A DNA stretch of 64,000 bases from an uncultured Bacilli bacterium (GTDB taxonomy: Bacteria > Bacillota_I > Bacilli_A > RFN20 > CAG-826): NCBI GenBank assembly GCA_934140155.1, contig CAKPBC010000001.1, positions 748,651 through 812,650 on the forward strand, read 5' to 3'. Shown piece by piece: positions 24,976-34,846 of the stretch; within the stretch, counting starts at the first letter, position 1, and each line of letters opens with the position of its first letter. The position numbers and the translations under genes were made by a program. The notes under the pieces are model-generated. The model did no database searches. It saw nothing but the letters and a program-made list of their open reading frames with translations, and was not told where the DNA came from.

Positions 24976-27900
24976 TTAGACGTTTTTTTCAATTATATTG
25001 GCATTACCATATAATTCAATTTTATCCATCATTAATCCTTGCCATCCTTTAGCTTGGAATGTGATAGTGTTGTCGCCATTATTTAGATGAATAACACCTA
25101 ACTTGATTCTTACAAAGTATTCAGCCCAATGATTATCTTCTAATGATTCATCTCTTAGAGCTTTTTCACTTTCATAAGTAATTGTTTCGCCATTAACTAT
25201 TAAATCAAATTGTTCGTTTAAGGCATAGTCAATATATTTTTTAGGTGTTACATAAGCATATATTGCAACATCTATGTCTTGATTAGAATTAATATTGAAT
25301 GTGAAACTTGAACCACCATTATCATTTTCAACCTTAATGTAACCTGTATTAGTGGCTTCATAATTACCTCTACTTACTCCACCCCATTTTGGTTCAGTTG
25401 CTTGAGTAATAGTTACGCTACTAGACTCAGCTTCTAAAGTTGTTATTTTGCATTCACATTTATCCTTACAATTGATAGGATCTTGACAATTCAAATCTTG
25501 ACATTTTCCGCATTCTGGACACTTGCTTTCGCAAACATGGGTATATTCACTTACTTCAGTTGGACCAGTAAGGGTGATTTTATCAAAATCAGGACATTGA
25601 GGGTAGGCTCCTTCAATAACGGTGAATTTAATGATATTTACGCCTTTTACTAAATTGATTTCTCCAATAGATACACTAGCGAAACTGCATTCATTTGGAT
25701 TTGTATGTGTTTCATCACTATCTTTTGGTAATATTTTATTATAGACATATTCTTCGCCATTAATTGTAATGCCCACATATTTATGAAGCTCAAATCCCCA
25801 AGGTAAGGAACGAACTGTTAATGAAAGAATTACTTTAGATTCTTCGCTAGAATTAAAGATGAATGATAATGTCGCTCCGCCATTGCCGTTTAAATCTTTG
25901 ACATAGGTAATACCTTTTTCTTCATCAGTGGCAATGTTAAGCTCTTTTCCATCTTTGGTTTTGCGTTCAACAAAACTAGATTCTGCTTCAATTGAAGTGT
26001 TTTTACATTCGCACTTTTCTTTACAAACAATATTTGTACAGTCTTTATCTAAACACTTTCCACATAATGGACATTTACTTTCGCAAGTATGATTGACTTC
26101 ATTGATATCAATGCTTCCTAATAAAGAAATTTTATCAAGGTCAGGGCATTGAGGATATGAACCATCTTTAACATAGATTGTAATATCATTTAAGCCTTCT
26201 TTTAATTCAATGATACCAATATCAACTGTTACAAAGTCGCATTTTGAAGGTTGATCATGTGTTTCATCTTCATCTTTTGGTAACATTTTGTTATATTCAT
26301 ATTCTTCGTTATTAACTTTAATACCAACATATTGATGAAGAGGGAATGCCCAAGGCATACTTCTAAATGTTGCTTTTAGCATTGCTTTGCCATCTTCTTT
26401 AGATTCGACTTTAAAGCTTATTTTTGCATTAGCGTTACTATTTAAGTCTTTAACAAAACTAATGCCTTTTTCTTCGTCAACTCCAATATTTAATGGTTTA
26501 TCATCTTTGTTTTTACGTTCAACATATTCAGACTCTGCTTCAATGCTAATTAAGTTACATGTACATTTGTCTTTACAAACAATTGGATCATCACAATCTT
26601 TATTTGTACATTTTCCACATATTGGACACTTACTATGGCATAAGTGTTGATATTCATTAATAACACTATTGGAAATTAATGTAATTTTATCAAAGTTAGG
26701 ACATTGTCCACCGGATTTTTCGCCAACTTCGAATGTAATAACATTTAAACCTTCATTGATTTCAAAGTTACGAATATCGAATGATTGGAAATCACCTTTT
26801 CCGTCACTGCCATCATCACTATGATAGTCACCATTTTCTACTGTTCCAACAAGCGTTTGTTCATAATCGATTTTTTCGCCGTTTACATAAACATTAACGT
26901 GATCATCAAAATCAAAGTTCCAAGGTCTTCTTCTAATAGTGGCATTTAGTAAAGCTCTTCCTTTTTGATTAGCTAAGAATTTAAAGTTGAGTTTAGCACC
27001 AATATTACCATCTAAGCCACCAATATAAGATAGATTTCTTTCTTCATCTTTTCCAACATGCATATTTCCCCATAAAGCTTTACCATCAATTCTTTCGACA
27101 TATTCAGATTCAGCTTCAATGGTTATTGTTGTACATTTACATTTAATAGCGCATGCTGGCTTATCACAAGTTAAGTCTATACAATTACCACATATTGGGC
27201 AATGATGGTTACATATATGCACTTCGCCATTTCCTTTATATCCTTTTAAAGCTGGATCTTTAGCAAAGAATACGGAAGAAGAAATAATAGTACTAACTAT
27301 GAATATAAATGCTAAACTTCCAGCAGTAATAGCGTTTAATTTCTTAATAGTTAATTTGGGCTTCTTTTTCTTTTTTGGCTCGTCATCATCGCCATTAGGA
27401 TTAGGACTATTTGAAGTTTCATTAACTGTTTTTTTATTATTTGAACTGCTATTAATATTGGTGCTATTACCAGCATCAATGTTATTTTCAGTAACAAGAA
27501 TGTTTTTAGCTTTGAATACAAAACTTAATATTGCCATGGCTAATGATAAGACCAAAGCCACAATCATTAGAGTTGTTAATAAATTAAGTGTTGATTGCCA
27601 CCAAGGTGTTATTTTTACCATCTTTGTATTAACAGTTACACCATTAATCGCAGCACTATGAAGTTGAGTATATAAGACACGATGGCAAGCTTCACGTAAA
27701 GCAAGCATTACTGTTGGGTTGTTTTTGCTATCATCTAGCATTGTTTCTGAACCACGAGACATCCAAACATCGTTTCCGGCGACTAAGCCTTCGGCAACGG
27801 CCCATTTGTCTTCCATGTGTGGCGTAATAGCAGCTCCGGAGCAAGCATCAGTTTCAACAATACCAATGAATCCCCATTCTTTTCTTAATACGTCAGTAAG

Positions 27901-30900
27901 TAAACCTTTATGTCTTCCTGTCCAAGTAGTACCAATACGATTAAACGCAGACATTAAGCCATTCATGCCACCTTCTCGAACACCTATTTCAAATACTTTT
28001 AAGTAAACTTCTCTAGCACTTTGCTCATTAAAGAATGTAGCAACACCATATCTATTAGTTTCTTGATCATTAAATGCAAAGTGTTTAGAGCAAACAATAA
28101 TACCACGATTAGTCATACCTTTTACTTGACTTGCAAGCATTTTTCCGCCTAATACACCATCTTCAGAATAATACTCAAAGTTACGACCAGAATATAAACT
28201 ACGATGGATGTTTCCGCCAGGTGCATAAACAAGAGAATAACCAGCATGTAATGCTTCATGAGCGTAAGCATCACCTAAATTTTTAACTAATTCTTCATTA
28301 AAACTTGCTGCACTCATTACTGGTGAAGGGAAAGCGTATTTAGTAATATAAATACCTTGTGGACCATCTGTTGCTTTTAGTCCAGGAGCGCCAATACTTT
28401 CCGCACCTGCTAAGAATCCCATACCATAATTCATCATGATGACTTGCTCTTTATAAGACATTTGATTTAATAAATCTTCCCATAATGGGTCGTCATATTC
28501 TAACTCTTCCATCATTGCAAGATTTAAAGCACCAACTGATGAAGTAACTGTTTCATATTTTGGCATTTTATCATCTTTATTAACTTCTACTTCATGACCA
28601 TATTGCATGTCATAAACCATTGTGTCGTTTTTACATTCTAGTTTAACTTCACTTAATGGATATGTACCTTGCCAATCTTTACGTGATAAATAAGTGATAC
28701 TTTGATCATCTTTTGTGCCACTATATAAATTTAAATCAGCATTTTCAAATCTATTAGTAATTTGTTCGCCAGTTTCTGAGGTTGCATAAGTTGTATAATC
28801 ATCTTCGTTAATAGTGATTTTATAAGTCATATTAACATCACCAACACTATCCATACGATTATTAGTGTTAGTAGGATTATATCCTTTTGCCGCTAAAACA
28901 TTATTTAAAGCATCATGAGCGTCAGTACCAATACTTAAGTAATAATTACCTTTTTCTAAAATATAAGTCTTTTTACCATAAGCATCATAAGTACGTAAAT
29001 CTTCTTTATCAATTTCTACTTTTAATGTTTGTGCTTCACTATTAACTTCAAGAATATTAGTTTTAGCAAAACCAACTAATTCAATTGCAGATTTTTCTAC
29101 ATTGTTTTCTTGATCATATTCCGTATATGGTTTAGATAAATATACTTGAAGAGTATCTTTTCCAACATATTTATCACCAATGTTTTTAATATCAAGAGTG
29201 ACAACATATTTGTCATCAGATTCGCTAAATGTTGGATTTGTTCTTTCAAATTCGGTATAAGATAAACCATAACCAAATGGGAAAGCTACTTCGTTTTTAT
29301 AGTTCCAAGACGTACCATCAAAACTACCATTACTACCACTAGCATTATAGCGATCTAAGACATAATCTTCATAACGAGTTTCAAAATATTTATAGCCAAC
29401 ATAAATTCCTTCTTGATAAACAATATATTTTAAGTTATGTGTTTGATAATAATATTTATATTCATCATTTAAATAAGGAATATCTTTTAATTTTTCTTTA
29501 ATATCGTCATTTGTCCAAGTGTAATCACCAAAATTAGCGTTACTTGGTGCAAGATGGTTATTCATTAATAATGTATCAGGAGCATGACCAGACATTACAT
29601 AATTAGAATTAGATAATACATCCGCAACTTGGACTAAAGATTCACTACCACCAATACCAGTCCATACACAAGCGTCAATAGCGTATTTATCTTTGACAAT
29701 TTCTTTGCATTGTAATGGATTAGCGGTATTAAGTAATAAGACAATTTTCTTAACTTTTCCTTGTGCTTTCTTCTCTGCTAGTTTGGTAAGAATCTCAGCT
29801 TCATCTTTAGTTAATTCAAGGTGATTCATACCGCCATCGACATCAGTTTCGTTATTTTCAACATTATCGATAATATCTTGGTCTTCACCAGCACGACGAG
29901 AAATCACATAAACAGCAGTATCATAAGTTGTGATTGTTTCATTAACAACGCTTTCGACTTCTTTCCAAGGAACTTCATTTACGCAATATACTGGTTTATA
30001 GTTACTATTTGGCCATCTACCAGCATGTAAGCCATAAGCAAAGCTACCCTTCTTAATTGATTCATCAGTAAAATATTCATATTTTTGATCTAATTTATCA
30101 TTAACATCAAATCCGCGAGTTTTTAAAGCACTAGATAATTTTCCTTCAGTTGGATCAGCTTTGACTTCACCAGAACCATAACCACTAACGGCATACTTTC
30201 CTTTAGCACTAGCGATACCAAATAAAGAAACTTTTTCACTTGTTTGAAGTGGTAATGCTTCATTATTGTTCCATAATAAGACTGTACCTTCTACAGCAAC
30301 TTGCTCAGAAACTTTCTTGGAGTTTTCTCGCATAGTTTTATTATTTTTAATTGTGGACTTATTACCACTAGAATCAGTTTGATAAATTGGTGTGCCATCA
30401 GCATTTCTTTCGATGAACTCCGAAGAGAATCTTTCAGCTTTTTCTCCCGCACCTTCTCCAGTTTGCACTTTTACATAAGGATCAACACCAAGTGTTTTAT
30501 TAATTGGTGCTTCGTTATCTTTAGCAATACTTGATCCTACTCCTAAAAATGTTGAAAGTAATGAGAAAAATATGGTAAGCATTACCCAAACAGAACAAGA
30601 ATAAATTGTTTTTGTTGTTTTCTTGCTATCTTCTTTTTTACTTTCTGAACTATTTTTTAGACAATATAGAACTAGTGATCCTATAGCAATAACTACTGAT
30701 ATTAAAGCAACAACAAATAACAATGTTTGCCACCATGTTTCAAAAATTGTGACAGTCTTATTTGTTTGCGCAGCAATACCACTAGAAATAACATAAGCAA
30801 CAATAATTCCGATTATGCTAAAAAATGCGACAATTCCACTTGCTCCACTAATGATGCCAAGAGGCAACTTGGTCACTTTGTTAAACAATTGGTTTTTGTT

Positions 30901-30912
30901 GCTAGTCTTCAT
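24976..30912 (-). CDS. Giant membrane-anchored GH3 glycosidase, permuted domains, four Cys/CBM-like modules
   Basis: 1978 residues from the ATG at 30912 (AAGGAGG, 8-base spacing); an earlier ATG at 30963 is inferior. Order: three N-terminal membrane helices (about 17-125); GH3 C-terminal-type domain (EGTVLLWNNNEALPL, about 195-560); fibronectin-III-like domain after FPFGYGLSYTEFE; GH3 catalytic TIM barrel (KATDGPQG, SKHFAFND, nucleophile Asp in GIVETDACSG near 1020); a membrane helix near 1115-1145; a Lys/Asp-rich linker; another helix near 1200-1225. Four units follow, each a cluster like CPICGKC...CKEKCEC then a CBM-like jelly roll starting EAES. The barrel-last order occurs in some GH3 beta-glycosidases. 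Substrate unknown. Confidence 0.87.
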   Translation of the reverse strand: MKTSNKNQLFNKVTKLPLGIISGASGIVAFFSIIGIIVAYVISSGIAAQTNKTVTIFETWWQTLLFVVALISVVIAIGSLVLYCLKNSSESKKEDSKKTTKTIYSCSVWVMLTIFFSLLSTFLGVGSSIAKDNEAPINKTLGVDPYVKVQTGEGAGEKAERFSSEFIERNADGTPIYQTDSSGNKSTIKNNKTMRENSKKVSEQVAVEGTVLLWNNNEALPLQTSEKVSLFGIASAKGKYAVSGYGSGEVKADPTEGKLSSALKTRGFDVNDKLDQKYEYFTDESIKKGSFAYGLHAGRWPNSNYKPVYCVNEVPWKEVESVVNETITTYDTAVYVISRRAGEDQDIIDNVENNETDVDGGMNHLELTKDEAEILTKLAEKKAQGKVKKIVLLLNTANPLQCKEIVKDKYAIDACVWTGIGGSESLVQVADVLSNSNYVMSGHAPDTLLMNNHLAPSNANFGDYTWTNDDIKEKLKDIPYLNDEYKYYYQTHNLKYIVYQEGIYVGYKYFETRYEDYVLDRYNASGSNGSFDGTSWNYKNEVAFPFGYGLSYTEFERTNPTFSESDDKYVVTLDIKNIGDKYVGKDTLQVYLSKPYTEYDQENNVEKSAIELVGFAKTNILEVNSEAQTLKVEIDKEDLRTYDAYGKKTYILEKGNYYLSIGTDAHDALNNVLAAKGYNPTNTNNRMDSVGDVNMTYKITINEDDYTTYATSETGEQITNRFENADLNLYSGTKDDQSITYLSRKDWQGTYPLSEVKLECKNDTMVYDMQYGHEVEVNKDDKMPKYETVTSSVGALNLAMMEELEYDDPLWEDLLNQMSYKEQVIMMNYGMGFLAGAESIGAPGLKATDGPQGIYITKYAFPSPVMSAASFNEELVKNLGDAYAHEALHAGYSLVYAPGGNIHRSLYSGRNFEYYSEDGVLGGKMLASQVKGMTNRGIIVCSKHFAFNDQETNRYGVATFFNEQSAREVYLKVFEIGVREGGMNGLMSAFNRIGTTWTGRHKGLLTDVLRKEWGFIGIVETDACSGAAITPHMEDKWAVAEGLVAGNDVWMSRGSETMLDDSKNNPTVMLALREACHRVLYTQLHSAAINGVTVNTKMVKITPWWQSTLNLLTTLMIVALVLSLAMAILSFVFKAKNILVTENNIDAGNSTNINSSSNNKKTVNETSNSPNPNGDDDEPKKKKKPKLTIKKLNAITAGSLAFIFIVSTIISSSVFFAKDPALKGYKGNGEVHICNHHCPICGNCIDLTCDKPACAIKCKCTTITIEAESEYVERIDGKALWGNMHVGKDEERNLSYIGGLDGNIGAKLNFKFLANQKGRALLNATIRRRPWNFDFDDHVNVYVNGEKIDYEQTLVGTVENGDYHSDDGSDGKGDFQSFDIRNFEINEGLNVITFEVGEKSGGQCPNFDKITLISNSVINEYQHLCHSKCPICGKCTNKDCDDPIVCKDKCTCNLISIEAESEYVERKNKDDKPLNIGVDEEKGISFVKDLNSNANAKISFKVESKEDGKAMLKATFRSMPWAFPLHQYVGIKVNNEEYEYNKMLPKDEDETHDQPSKCDFVTVDIGIIELKEGLNDITIYVKDGSYPQCPDLDKISLLGSIDINEVNHTCESKCPLCGKCLDKDCTNIVCKEKCECKNTSIEAESSFVERKTKDGKELNIATDEEKGITYVKDLNGNGGATLSFIFNSSEESKVILSLTVRSLPWGFELHKYVGITINGEEYVYNKILPKDSDETHTNPNECSFASVSIGEINLVKGVNIIKFTVIEGAYPQCPDFDKITLTGPTEVSEYTHVCESKCPECGKCQDLNCQDPINCKDKCECKITTLEAESSSVTITQATEPKWGGVSRGNYEATNTGYIKVENDNGGSSFTFNINSNQDIDVAIYAYVTPKKYIDYALNEQFDLIVNGETITYESEKALRDESLEDNHWAEYFVRIKLGVIHLNNGDNTITFQAKGWQGLMMDKIELYGNANIIEKNV

Positions 30913-30966
30913 ACATTTTTCCTCCTTTAAAGTGGGGTGTGTTAAGAATGAAACCCCTATCAAGAA

Positions 30967-31029
30967 GTTATATTATTAATATAAAATTGGCAACTCAATT
31001 ACTTATTCCGTAGAGCCAATTACTTATTC
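30967..31029 (-). promoter_or_regulatory. GH3 operon promoter with LytTR-like direct repeat
   Basis: On the minus strand, TTGCCA (30988-30993) and TATAAC (30967-30972) are 15 bases apart, a weak spacing that usually needs an activator. Immediately upstream are two identical 13-base repeats CAATTACTTATTC at 30996-31008 and 31017-31029 (plus-strand reading), start to start 21 bp, that is two helical turns. LytTR regulators bind 9-bp direct repeats separated by 12-13 bp at this position. The LytTR regulator gene lies 1.3 kb away. Confidence 0.72.
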
Positions 31030-32363
31030 TACACATCATTTCGTAAAAATAAGATGTTCAAATTAAAAATGTTATCTTCAACGGCAATAGATAAATTTCC
31101 AGCATATTTATCCACAATATAAGCGATACTTTTCATACCAAATCCATGATAATTTTTATCGGGATTATTAGTAATTGGTAAGCCATCTTTTCCGAAGGTA
31201 ATTTCTCCTTCATAAGAATTTTTAATATTGATAGAAACAAAACCATTGGCTTTATGTACTTTTAAATTAATTAAGCGTTCTTCAGGATCTTTAACTTTTA
31301 AAGTCGCATAAATTGCATTATCCATAATGTTTCCAAATAGTGAATAAATATCGGATTCACTTAAAAAAGATAAAGAAGAGCCATCGACGACACAAGTAAA
31401 TTTAATGCCTTTACCATTGCATCTAAATCCTTTTTCTGTAAGTATTACATCGAGTGCTTCATTTCCAGTTTTAACAGAACTATCATAAATAGCAATTGAT
31501 TGCTCAATTTCTGATATTTCTTCGTTTGTTAAATTCTTTCCATCCGTAATAGCGCGAATTTTATGACGCATATCATGACATTTGATGTTAATTAAATCCA
31601 TATTTTCTTGCAAAACTTGATATTGTTCTTTTTCTTGATGCCATAATTTTTGTAAGATATCTAATTCACGTTTTGCTTCTTTGGTTGATAATTGTCCAAA
31701 TTGTGAAGCAAGTAATAATATTCCACATAATGTATTTGTGGCATAGTTAATTGCGGATCCTAAAGAATCTTCTTGAAGATAATAAGTAATTACCGAACTA
31801 ATAACAATATTTATTAAAACTCCTGCACCAATTAAAGCAAATAATGTTTTACTTTTAATCCTTAAATCAGTGCCAGTTTTTATTTGTTTGGCAAAGACAA
31901 CATAAATTATCCAATAAACAATGAAATAACAAATTAAATATAATGTAGCGGCAAATAAAGTTGTTTTATCAAAACTAGAAAAATCTATAATCGCGTTACT
32001 ATACATTCCTAAAAGTGGGCTAACGCCTTGTTCAACAATTGAAAAAGTTAAATTAGTAAATTCATACGCTAAATGTTGAGTCGTATAAGACGCTAGTGCG
32101 CAAAATAAAACGCTTATAAATGGTTCATCATAGATAAACCATAGAGATAACAAAGAAATGCTAAAAATAATAAAGAAATTAAGACAACTAAAATAAAATG
32201 TATTATTTGGAAATGGAATTGCGGCAACTAAAAATAAAACTAGTAATGATGCGATAAATCTTAAAATATACATTTTTCGTTTTTTTAATCGAAAACTATA
32301 TAAAAATTCAGCAATAACTAATTCAATAACAAATAAAAATTTATAAAAAACAATGTAAGTCAT
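31029..32363 (-). CDS. GHKL sensor histidine kinase (AgrC/VirS-like)
   Basis: 444 residues: six or seven membrane helices over the first 210 residues, a dimerisation helix with the phospho-acceptor His in KCHDMRHKIRAI (about 262), and a GHKL ATPase domain with NIMDNAIYA (N box) and HGFGMKSI (G box). It is the partner of the LytTR response regulator, whose stop codon directly touches this start (TAA then ATG). GGTGA inside the regulator's last codons serves as ribosome binding site. The stop codon region overlaps the distal LytTR-like repeat of the GH3 promoter. No agrB/agrD-like genes are present, so the signal is unknown. Confidence 0.9.
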   Translation of the reverse strand: MTYIVFYKFLFVIELVIAEFLYSFRLKKRKMYILRFIASLLVLFLVAAIPFPNNTFYFSCLNFFIIFSISLLSLWFIYDEPFISVLFCALASYTTQHLAYEFTNLTFSIVEQGVSPLLGMYSNAIIDFSSFDKTTLFAATLYLICYFIVYWIIYVVFAKQIKTGTDLRIKSKTLFALIGAGVLINIVISSVITYYLQEDSLGSAINYATNTLCGILLLASQFGQLSTKEAKRELDILQKLWHQEKEQYQVLQENMDLINIKCHDMRHKIRAITDGKNLTNEEISEIEQSIAIYDSSVKTGNEALDVILTEKGFRCNGKGIKFTCVVDGSSLSFLSESDIYSLFGNIMDNAIYATLKVKDPEERLINLKVHKANGFVSINIKNSYEGEITFGKDGLPITNNPDKNYHGFGMKSIAYIVDKYAGNLSIAVEDNIFNLNILFLRNDV

Positions 32364-33080
32364 TTATTCACCAGTCCCATACATGGCAATATAGTCATTT
32401 AAATCTTTAATGAAACTTTTCTTTTTAGCACGCGATACTTGTAAAGAAATATTATTTAGTATGGCAATGTTTCCTTTTACAGCAGTTACATAAGCTAAAT
32501 TTACGAAATAACAACGATTGCACATAGAAAATGGTTCATCTTTTAATAAATCTTGTAAAGATACTAGTGTTCCGGTATTACGATATTCATTCTCATCTTC
32601 CATATGAAAGATTAAAATGTGTTGCATTATTTCAATATATTTGATTTTAGAAGTATTAATGCGTGTTTTTCCATCTTTATTATTAATCCATATTTCTTTT
32701 CCTTGCTTTTTGGTGACGGTTTTTAAAATATTAGCAAAACGAATTGCAAAATTTTTATAACTAACTGGTTTAATAATAAAATCAAAAGCACGCACAGAAT
32801 AACCATTAATTGCCATTTGTAACATATTGGTAACAAAAACAATTGTAACATCATTATCTTTTTCACGGAGTATTTTTGCTGCAGTCATTCCATCAATGCC
32901 TGGCATAGCAATATCTAAAAATACGATATCTGCGCCATTATAAGCATCAATAAAAGATTGAACATTAGAATAACGAGTAACTGAAAACTCTTCTTCTTTT
33001 TCTTCTCCATATTTATTTATACAAGATATCAAATTATTGGCATCAAGATTATCGTCTTCCACAATAATAATGTTTTTCAT
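32364..33080 (-). CDS. LytTR-family response regulator
   Basis: 238 residues. Receiver domain (1-120) with acidic pair EDDN, phospho-Asp in VFLDIAMPGIDG, and Lys in FIIKPVSYKNF. LytTR DNA-binding domain (about 135-235) with IKYIEIMQHILIFHM and the closing FSMCNRCYFVNLAYV segment. AAGGAG precedes the ATG. First gene of the two-component operon. A direct repeat of the LytTR type at the neighbouring GH3 promoter makes that operon the best candidate target (inference). Confidence 0.93.
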   Translation of the reverse strand: MKNIIIVEDDNLDANNLISCINKYGEEKEEEFSVTRYSNVQSFIDAYNGADIVFLDIAMPGIDGMTAAKILREKDNDVTIVFVTNMLQMAINGYSVRAFDFIIKPVSYKNFAIRFANILKTVTKKQGKEIWINNKDGKTRINTSKIKYIEIMQHILIFHMEDENEYRNTGTLVSLQDLLKDEPFSMCNRCYFVNLAYVTAVKGNIAILNNISLQVSRAKKKSFIKDLNDYIAMYGTGE

Positions 33081-33212
33081 AGGCTATCTCCTTATATTAA
33101 TTAAGCATCAAAAACAGCCTATTTGTCAACAATTAGACTGAAAATGTTATAATTTTCCAGCATTTTCGATATATTTATTATACAATTACTTGATGTTTAT
33201 AATTTAAAACAT

Positions 33213-33249
33213 AAAAAAAGATATTACGCAAATCAATTTGCGTAATATC
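33213..33249 (-). terminator. Palindromic terminator of the DUF234 ATPase gene
   Basis: A 14-bp perfect inverted repeat with a 2-base centre (33220-33249) whose core is ACGCAAAT-CA-ATTTGCGT, followed on the minus strand by T7. The same core occurs 5' of the gene at 34701-34718. Confidence 0.8.
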
Positions 33250-33276
33250 AAACTAAGTAAAAATTCATTAATTTTA

Positions 33277-34659
33277 CTAAAAATTATAAAAATCTTCCAA
33301 AACGAAACAATTATATTTAGATAAATCTAAATTAGAATCAAATCCGTTTTTAGAAATAAAACCAAGTTTATAAAATTTAATATTTAATTGTTGCACTTGT
33401 GTTTCTTCTTCTTTTATTTCTTTGATGCCCACTAACGCATTTGTATATTTACATTCATATGGAATATAACCAGATTTATCTAGTGTTACAACATCAAATT
33501 GTCTATTAATTTTATTTTTCGAATCATTAAAAGTATATGTGCCAAGTTCATAAATGATTGGTGAGATTTTTCCCATAAGATTCATTCTTAATAAAAATTC
33601 TAATGCAATGTTTTCAAATTTTTTAGGAATATATTGAGTCTCTAAATCTTCTTTTATAAAATTGTCAAAAAAGAACTTTGGGTTAGCTCTATTAAGAGAA
33701 AAAGGACTATTAAACACATACTTATAATAAAAATTCATAAGATTATCTTCGAATGTATAAAAAACCTTTTTGTTATTATGTTTTTCGTTAATTGGAACTA
33801 CTTTTTTTATTATATTCATTTCAATTAATTTATTTAGTAAATAGTCAGGTCTTGCATCTTTATATTGATTTAATTTAGCTACAATATCGCTATATTTACT
33901 TGTTCCACGGCCTAAAATTGCAATCAAATCATTTAAATAACTTATTTTTTGTGTTTCAGATAAAATCATTTCGTTTAATTCATGTTCAATTATTGAATCT
34001 TTTTTAATTATAAGATTTATGATATTTTCATTTGCAGATATAGAAGAATTAATTAAAGAATTAAAATAAGGTAATCCACCGAAAATAGAATACATTTTTA
34101 TTTTGTCTTCTGAAGAATAATTTTCGTAAAATAATGAAGATGTGTAGTAATCAAAAGGGCGAATTAGCATTATATGATTAAATCTGCCATATGAATGGGA
34201 ACCATATTCAATCATCTTTTTCATAATAGTCACATAGCTTCCTGAAATTATAATCTTCAATTTTGATTTGTTTTTATATTTATCAATAGCAACTGCTAAA
34301 GATGATTCAATAGAAAAATCATCATCTAATAGAAAAGAAAACTCATCAATAACAAGGACATATTCTTTATCAATTGATAGCTTAAAAGCATAATCAAAGA
34401 AATCATCAAAACTATTAAATTTAAGATTACCAATATTTAAAGCATGGCAAAAGGATTCTCCAAGATATTCTAAATTTAAAAGAGCGGATGTTCTTTTGCA
34501 CTCATAATGTATAACTACACCATTATAGTCTTTAATTGCTTCATTTATAATTTCAGTTTTGCCAACTCTTCTTCTACCATAGATCATAATACTTTCAAAT
34601 TTTGTGGATTTAAGACTATCACGTATTTCTTTCAATTCTTCTTCTCTACCAATAAACAT
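33277..34659 (-). CDS. AAA ATPase with DUF234 nuclease-like domain
   Basis: 460 residues from the ATG at 34659, with GAGGTG upstream; a GTG nine bases earlier is less well placed. N-terminal STAND-like ATPase: FIGREEELKEI, Walker A YGRRRVGKTE, Walker B YVLVIDEFSFL, sensor IISGSYVTIM. A winged-helix middle part is followed by the C-terminal DUF234 domain with an intact PD-(D/E)XK-like set (FDVVTLDKSGYIPYECKY). This family is frequent in archaea and anaerobic bacteria and is often multicopy. Function unknown. Palindromes with the same core stand on both sides of the gene. Confidence 0.87.
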   Translation of the reverse strand: MFIGREEELKEIRDSLKSTKFESIMIYGRRRVGKTEIINEAIKDYNGVVIHYECKRTSALLNLEYLGESFCHALNIGNLKFNSFDDFFDYAFKLSIDKEYVLVIDEFSFLLDDDFSIESSLAVAIDKYKNKSKLKIIISGSYVTIMKKMIEYGSHSYGRFNHIMLIRPFDYYTSSLFYENYSSEDKIKMYSIFGGLPYFNSLINSSISANENIINLIIKKDSIIEHELNEMILSETQKISYLNDLIAILGRGTSKYSDIVAKLNQYKDARPDYLLNKLIEMNIIKKVVPINEKHNNKKVFYTFEDNLMNFYYKYVFNSPFSLNRANPKFFFDNFIKEDLETQYIPKKFENIALEFLLRMNLMGKISPIIYELGTYTFNDSKNKINRQFDVVTLDKSGYIPYECKYTNALVGIKEIKEEETQVQQLNIKFYKLGFISKNGFDSNLDLSKYNCFVLEDFYNF

Positions 34660-34700
34660 ATTATTCACCTCAATAATAGTATATACCTAATTTTGTTTTT

Positions 34701-34718
34701 ACGCAAATCCATTTGCGT
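34701..34718. repeat. Palindrome ACGCAAAT-CC-ATTTGCGT upstream of the ATPase gene
   Basis: A perfect 8-bp inverted repeat, 42 bp upstream of the DUF234 ATPase start, sharing its core with the terminator palindrome 3' of the gene. It may be an operator for autoregulation or the mark of a small transposable unit. More AT-rich inverted repeats (ATACAATTGTAT, 34745-34756) lie beside it. Confidence 0.6.
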
Positions 34719-34846
34719 CAAATTTATTTGCATAAAAATAAAATATACAATTGTATTGCTATTGTAAATACAATTGCGTCTAATGAATATAGATAAATTG
34801 TTTTAAATTTATGTAAAAATCAATTAAAATGTAAAGGAGATTGTAC

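Noticed and set aside
27299..27661. Plus-strand frames within the GH3 gene
   Set aside because: Antisense shadows of a strongly supported long gene; no ribosome binding sites.
31029..33080. Agr-type quorum-sensing operon
   Set aside because: The kinase and LytTR regulator resemble AgrC/AgrA, but no agrB protease and no agrD peptide frame lie nearby.
33213..34756. Palindromes read as a second CRISPR array
   Set aside because: Only two copies 1.5 kb apart, each a self-contained palindrome; one is a terminator.
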